Shown in pieces: positions 60,151-64,000 of a stretch of DNA of 64,000 bases (position 1 is its first letter; every line of letters begins with the position of its first letter). The stretch covers positions 124,001 to 188,000 of the forward strand of contig NZ_CP049332.1 in NCBI RefSeq assembly GCF_011064285.1. Direction: 5' to 3'. Both the position numbers and the translations under genes were made by a program. This stretch comes from Vibrio ziniensis. Its GTDB lineage: Bacteria > Pseudomonadota > Gammaproteobacteria > Enterobacterales > Vibrionaceae. Under the pieces are notes generated by a model that did no database searches, was not told the DNA's origin, and worked only from the letters and a program-made list of their open reading frames with translations.

Positions 60151-60587
60151 GTTGGAATTTACGCAATAATTTATGCGCCTCACTACCGTGGCGCTTACCT
60201 CTCTAGCAGTAGGCTTTGGGGGTAATAACGGCAGTAAATCTACAGTTGCCCGAATGGTGTGGTAACGAGCTCTTTCCCCGAAGTGCTTTAGTAGTTAAGG
60301 GGCGGCTTTCTTAGGAGAGCCATTTTGAAACCTCTTTATCTGTAGGAACAGCCGAGCTAGTGATAACCTACTTAGCCTAGCAAAGCTGAGATAGAGAGGT
60401 TTCAAAATAGAACTGGGTTCGCTATCGAACCTCTCTTCCTTCTATCTGTATTGCACAGCCAAATCTGGCAACACGTGCACTCCGCAATAAATCCCTATTT
60501 TGCAGTATGACCATGTTTTCAATAACCCTTTGAAAAATTTCAAACAGCCGTGGTCATTCTGCACCCCTTTTCCAATTGGAGTTCGTT
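60151..60587 (+). ncRNA. Structured leader RNA (put/nut-like candidate)
   Basis: This stretch of about 440 bases contains no gene but holds many stems: GCGCC / GGCGC near 60175, GGCA / TGCC near 60230, GGCTTTC-TTAG-GAGAGCC near 60304-60321, and a 20-bp outer stem (60322-60341 with 60389-60408, one G-U pair) closing a 47-nt multi-branched loop. Following boxA, this suggests a cis-acting RNA as in HK022 put, or a stable small RNA. Confidence 0.5.
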
Positions 60588-60764
60588 ATGAAAACTTTGA
60601 CTCAAGAGAGCTTTGAGCAACTGCGAAAGCATCTCGAATCTTTACCTAAAGAACGCATTACCGACTACTGCCGTGAGCATGGCTTCCATAACGTTTCTCC
60701 CGCACTACTTACTGAATTTGAAATATCTTCATCTATCAAAGCCCAAGGCAGTTTAGCTGTATAA
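60588..60764 (+). CDS. Small protein of the recombination operon
   Basis: This protein has 58 residues from an ATG with TTGGAG six bases upstream. It is helical (TQESFEQLRKHLESLPKERITDYCREHGF). It is ten bases before the annealase-like gene. No family is recognised; its place recalls small Gam- or Kil-like early proteins. Confidence 0.6.
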   Translation: MKTLTQESFEQLRKHLESLPKERITDYCREHGFHNVSPALLTEFEISSSIKAQGSLAV

Positions 60765-60774
60765 GGATCAGAAA

Positions 60775-63700
60775 ATGGCAATTAAATTCTTTATCGCAAC
60801 TTGCGAGAAAAAGGTATCAAAACACCCTGTTAAAGATGGCAAGACTTACACGATTCCCATTAAGGCGGAAACCCAAGCCGACGCTAAGGAGGCAGCTAAA
60901 GCTAAGATTGAGCAAATTGACGCAGCCTTTGAGGGTGAATCTGAAACCTATAGCGATTGGTATAAGAACCCTAACCTTGAGAAAGTCAGCGAAGAAGATT
61001 ACAACGCTGCCGAACTAGCTTTGATAGCTGAATCTGTGAAGGATTCAGATATTGATGATCAACTTGTTCTTGAAGATCAGCACCCAAACGAGGATTTTCC
61101 GGAAATCCAATCTGACGGTTTTTACAACTCAAATGACCCTAAAGCTGAAACCTCCTCTTTCATTTTCCAAAACGATGGCGAAATGATGCAAGCCGCGAAA
61201 GTATTCATACTGAAGGTAGCTCCAAATCAATGGTCATTTGGCTTTAAATACCGAAGTGGAAGCTTTGAAAAACATGACCAAATGAACTTAGACCGCGTTG
61301 GTCTTAGCCGAGAAGAAGCGATCGATTCCGGTATACTACGCTTAGAGAACTTCCTTGATTACCAAGACGAGTTTGGTAATGACGAAAGTCAATCAGGCTT
61401 TATCTCAGCCGCTATGAATTACAATTTTTATGACGGCTTTAAAACCAACATTGAGCAGATTATTGATGCTCTAAAATCCCACCCTGACATTGAAAACGCA
61501 GAGAATGAAAACGAAGATTTCATTCACGTAGTTCAGGCTCACTTTGAAGGATTCTGGTCTAACGCCGAATCACCCGCGCCCGCAATTGAACACATTCATA
61601 TGATGCGAACAATTGGCGTTCTGTATAACGAAGAGGCTTGCCTTGAAAGCTTCAAACAATACCTTCCTATTCAAGTTTCACCAAAAACACAACAAACGAT
61701 GAGCCGCATTGAAGATGCGCTAAACAAGCCCGCAGTAAATGATCCTGACATCTCAAATAGAATCTGGAAGGCTGCAATTCCAATCAACGAGAATATTCAT
61801 GTAGTCATTGCAATCATGGATTGTACCGATCAAGGTTGGCGATTCGCCTATGAGGGCAACTCGCAACAAGAATGCATTTTCGGTGATGCTGAAATCTTTA
61901 GTGCAGAGTTCACTATTGACCGTAAGGAATCTATCAAAAAAGCGGCACAGCACATCACCGACGCACTTTATCAATACGACACTTCACTAGCTCTTGCGAA
62001 AGTATTCATGAAATCGCCTTACATTCAGGTTTTCGAAGAGAATTGTATAGAAGTATCGAACGATGCTGATCCCGACAATATACATGATGATCGTATTCGC
62101 CTTGCTATTCAAAAACGCTTTGACGCTAGACCTAACGCGACAACCAAAGAAGGCGAAATCAGCATAGCTTACGAAGCAATTTCAAGCTTAATCACAGATG
62201 AAACTGACATTGATTTGCTTGTTGTTGAAATCGAGAACACCGAGCATTGTAACCACATTTTCATGTCTCCCTACGTAGATGATCTAGTAAAGAAATGCAC
62301 ACCTGATCCGGTGAAGCTACATCCTCAGATTTTCAGTGCCATTCAGGCAAGATTGAAAAAAGCTGATTTAACCGAATCGGACATGATGAAAGCGCATGAC
62401 CTGATCATCCCAAACGTGACCGAAAAGACAGACATAAACCTACTTTGTAACCAGATCGCAAATATCAAGAACCACAATAATCTCTTAGTTGGAACAAATG
62501 CTTGCCAATTAGTTATACAGTGCGAAAAACAAGATACCGAACGCCAAAATTCAGAGCACAACCAAAGCAATAAATACGAAGTTTTTGTTTCAGAGTGCCT
62601 AGCGTGCATCGATGATTCCCACTTAGATTACTCAAGTGAACAGTACAAGGTCATGGGCTGTAACTTAGAACGTACGATTAATGATTACGTTGGATATGAA
62701 AATGGTCAGCTCGATGTTGAATCTACATTAAAAAATATCCGTGAAGTTGATTGGGATAGCGGCAACGAATGTGCAAAACACTTCTTAAATGGGCGACTTC
62801 TACGTGCTTTAGTTAGCGAGAACATGGAGGTAACCACACCAAGCGAAACCAACCATAAGCCTCAAGAAGTACAAAGTTCAAAGGAAGTAATCGATGCCGA
62901 ACCTGAACAAGAAGATCTACGAGAAGAACAAAATTCACAAGAAAATCGACCTGCTTCTGATGAGTCTATTACCCCTGTTACTCGTCCTGCTGTATCGCTT
63001 ACCGTTGTAGATAATGAACCCGCAGAGCCAATCGAAGTTGTAACTATCGCTGACCTACCAGATAGCTATAACACTAACCCCAATATGTCGTTATGGATGA
63101 AAGGCTTCAAGACTGATTTACAGCATGTTAAGCCCGACCAGAACGGACGGTTATCTATTAAGACACAATACCGTTTGATGAAAGCAACTGAAATTTGGGG
63201 AGCGGTCGGTGTTGGTTGGGGTTACAAGGTTCTTCGTGAATGGGTAGATAACGGAGCTCCAATCATTATGAACGGAGCTATCACAGAGTACTTTGAGCAA
63301 ATTCATAAGGTAGAAATCGAATTCTGGTACATGCACGAAGGAACGAAGGTTTCATTTACCCAGTATGGCGACACCAGAAAGCTTTATATGGCTCGTGGCG
63401 GTTACTTTGTACATGACGATGAAGTTGAGAAGAAGTCGCTATCTGACGCATTAGGTAAAGCAATGTCGATGGTTGGTATCTGTGCCGATGTTTACCTTGG
63501 TACGTATGATGGTGACGCTTTACTTAACAAAACCGAGCAGATGCATTTAGCAAACCGCCAACTTAAACAGCTTGAGTTTGATGGACAAGCTTCCGATGCT
63601 GCAATTGCGAAAGCTAAGAGCTATACAGACAAATTCAAATCAGCGCCTAGCCTAGCTGAAATTAAGCGCCTAGAAAAACTAGCCATAACCGCATTAGAAG

Positions 63701-63846
63701 CTTATCCAACACCGGATGAAGATAGCCAACGTAAGAAACAAAAAGCCGTATCCGCTATCTCTGCACAAGCTACCGCTGCAATCGAGGATTTCAACAAAGA
63801 TCTTCAATCCGTAGACAAACCGCAGAAGGAACAAGCTAATGGCTAA
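60775..63846 (+). CDS. 1023-residue protein with C-terminal single-strand-annealing-like domain
   Basis: Residues 767-915 (NMSLWMKGFKT, KATEIWGAVGVGWGYKV, and KKSLSDALGKAMSMVGICADVYLGTYD) resemble phage Rad52/Sak-type annealing proteins. The first about 760 residues are unusual for that family. They contain two internal duplications (about 138-200 with 331-403, and about 440-507 with 518-583), acid-rich linkers and no nuclease motif I can see. It is likely the recombinase of the phage; the N-terminus may be a fused regulatory or DNA-end-processing part. Confidence 0.6.
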   Translation: MAIKFFIATCEKKVSKHPVKDGKTYTIPIKAETQADAKEAAKAKIEQIDAAFEGESETYSDWYKNPNLEKVSEEDYNAAELALIAESVKDSDIDDQLVLEDQHPNEDFPEIQSDGFYNSNDPKAETSSFIFQNDGEMMQAAKVFILKVAPNQWSFGFKYRSGSFEKHDQMNLDRVGLSREEAIDSGILRLENFLDYQDEFGNDESQSGFISAAMNYNFYDGFKTNIEQIIDALKSHPDIENAENENEDFIHVVQAHFEGFWSNAESPAPAIEHIHMMRTIGVLYNEEACLESFKQYLPIQVSPKTQQTMSRIEDALNKPAVNDPDISNRIWKAAIPINENIHVVIAIMDCTDQGWRFAYEGNSQQECIFGDAEIFSAEFTIDRKESIKKAAQHITDALYQYDTSLALAKVFMKSPYIQVFEENCIEVSNDADPDNIHDDRIRLAIQKRFDARPNATTKEGEISIAYEAISSLITDETDIDLLVVEIENTEHCNHIFMSPYVDDLVKKCTPDPVKLHPQIFSAIQARLKKADLTESDMMKAHDLIIPNVTEKTDINLLCNQIANIKNHNNLLVGTNACQLVIQCEKQDTERQNSEHNQSNKYEVFVSECLACIDDSHLDYSSEQYKVMGCNLERTINDYVGYENGQLDVESTLKNIREVDWDSGNECAKHFLNGRLLRALVSENMEVTTPSETNHKPQEVQSSKEVIDAEPEQEDLREEQNSQENRPASDESITPVTRPAVSLTVVDNEPAEPIEVVTIADLPDSYNTNPNMSLWMKGFKTDLQHVKPDQNGRLSIKTQYRLMKATEIWGAVGVGWGYKVLREWVDNGAPIIMNGAITEYFEQIHKVEIEFWYMHEGTKVSFTQYGDTRKLYMARGGYFVHDDEVEKKSLSDALGKAMSMVGICADVYLGTYDGDALLNKTEQMHLANRQLKQLEFDGQASDAAIAKAKSYTDKFKSAPSLAEIKRLEKLAITALEAYPTPDEDSQRKKQKAVSAISAQATAAIEDFNKDLQSVDKPQKEQANG

Positions 63847-64000
63847 ACAGACCGAAAGTATGAACGACATTAACCAACAGGTTTTTGATCTGTTGGAGCT
63901 TGCTAAAAAGGAAGATTGGGACGAGCAAACCATTGCCGATAATCTAGCGGGTATCGAATGCAGCATAGACGACAAGCTTATGGCTTATCGTCGCTACATG
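63839..64000 (+). CDS. Siphovirus Gp157-like protein, cut by window edge
   Basis: The first 54 residues are visible. The ATG overlaps the annealase stop by eight bases. The pattern FDLLELAKKEDWDEQTIADNLAGIE then SIDDKLMAYRRYM matches Gp157, which often accompanies phage annealases. It continues past the right edge. Confidence 0.75.
   Translation, partial: MAKQTESMNDINQQVFDLLELAKKEDWDEQTIADNLAGIECSIDDKLMAYRRYM

Larger units (their letters stand above)
34756..64000. mobile_element. Temperate prophage, right part missing
   Basis: From upstream of thrS to the window edge the genes follow lambda-like order when read on the minus strand: switch, replication, NinG, Q-like, lysis, packaging, head, tail, fibres, and then two plus-strand cargo genes. 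Recombination genes on the plus strand lead out of the window toward the expected integrase. A sheath- and tube-like pair suggests a contractile tail. I see no frameshifted core gene, so it may be intact. The left boundary is approximate, because the attachment core cannot be set without the other end. Confidence 0.9.

Noticed and set aside
60813..60819. Fourth TGATACC array near 60.8 kb
   Set aside because: A single GGTATCA occurs inside the coding start of the annealase-like gene, with no copy 44 bp to either side.
34756..64000. Mu-like transposable phage
   Set aside because: No transposase A/B pair or Mu-type regulatory genes; the order of repressor, cro, O, P, ninG, Q and lysis is lambda-like.

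Overview
The window reads as a gammaproteobacterial, Vibrio-type chromosome (about 34.7 kb) followed by a large part of an integrated temperate phage (about 29 kb) that runs off the right edge. The Vibrio call rests on the thrS-infC-rpmI-rplT cluster with an ATT-initiated infC, and on small families common in vibrios (DUF3297, VF530, DUF2058, DUF1289). I cannot name the species from sequence alone.

Chromosome, left to right. 0.2-7.9 kb: a periplasmic HAD phosphatase and a tightly overlapping minus-strand operon moxR-DUF58-DUF4381-batA-batB/C-batD. 8.0-11.8 kb: an anaerobic-type sulfatase maturase, its Ser-type sulfatase and a divergent LysR regulator. 11.8-17.8 kb: a response-regulator diguanylate cyclase, an AbrB-family membrane protein, an amino-acid racemase, a HAD hydrolase, an SDR and a TrmK-like tRNA methyltransferase. 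17.9-31.3 kb: many small, mostly minus-strand metabolic or detoxification genes, including seven GNAT acetyltransferases, Nudix, VOC, PhzF, ABM, tautomerase, MarR and ASCH, plus one chemoreceptor. 31.4-34.8 kb: the thrS-infC-rpmI-rplT translation operon, with a tRNA-Thr anticodon mimic in the thrS leader.

Prophage, from just upstream of thrS to beyond 64,000. Read on the minus strand from about 59.5 kb it has lambda-like order: repressor/cro switch, O-like and P-like replication genes, DUF1367, NinG, a Q-like protein, a PR'/tR'-like late promoter and terminator, GH19 endolysin, two small lipoproteins, a ParB-methyltransferase, terminase, portal, scaffold, decoration protein, capsid, connectors, sheath and tube, tail chaperones with a -1 frameshift site, tape measure, and baseplate or fibre genes. 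Two plus-strand cargo genes lie next to thrS. On the plus strand past the repressor, a PL-like promoter feeds an rrn-type boxA, a long structured leader, and then recombination genes (a 1023-residue annealase-like protein and Gp157). No integrase is present; it should lie past the right edge.

The most unusual signal is a set of three phage intergenic arrays, upstream of the cargo genes, the fibre operon and the capsid gene. Each has three copies of TGATACCA (one copy ends in T) spaced exactly 44 bp apart and oriented with the downstream gene. Other notable elements are the complete early-switch promoter/operator set, the boxA plus structured leader, GATC repeats inside the O-like gene, and a 40-bp perfect palindrome on the chromosome.
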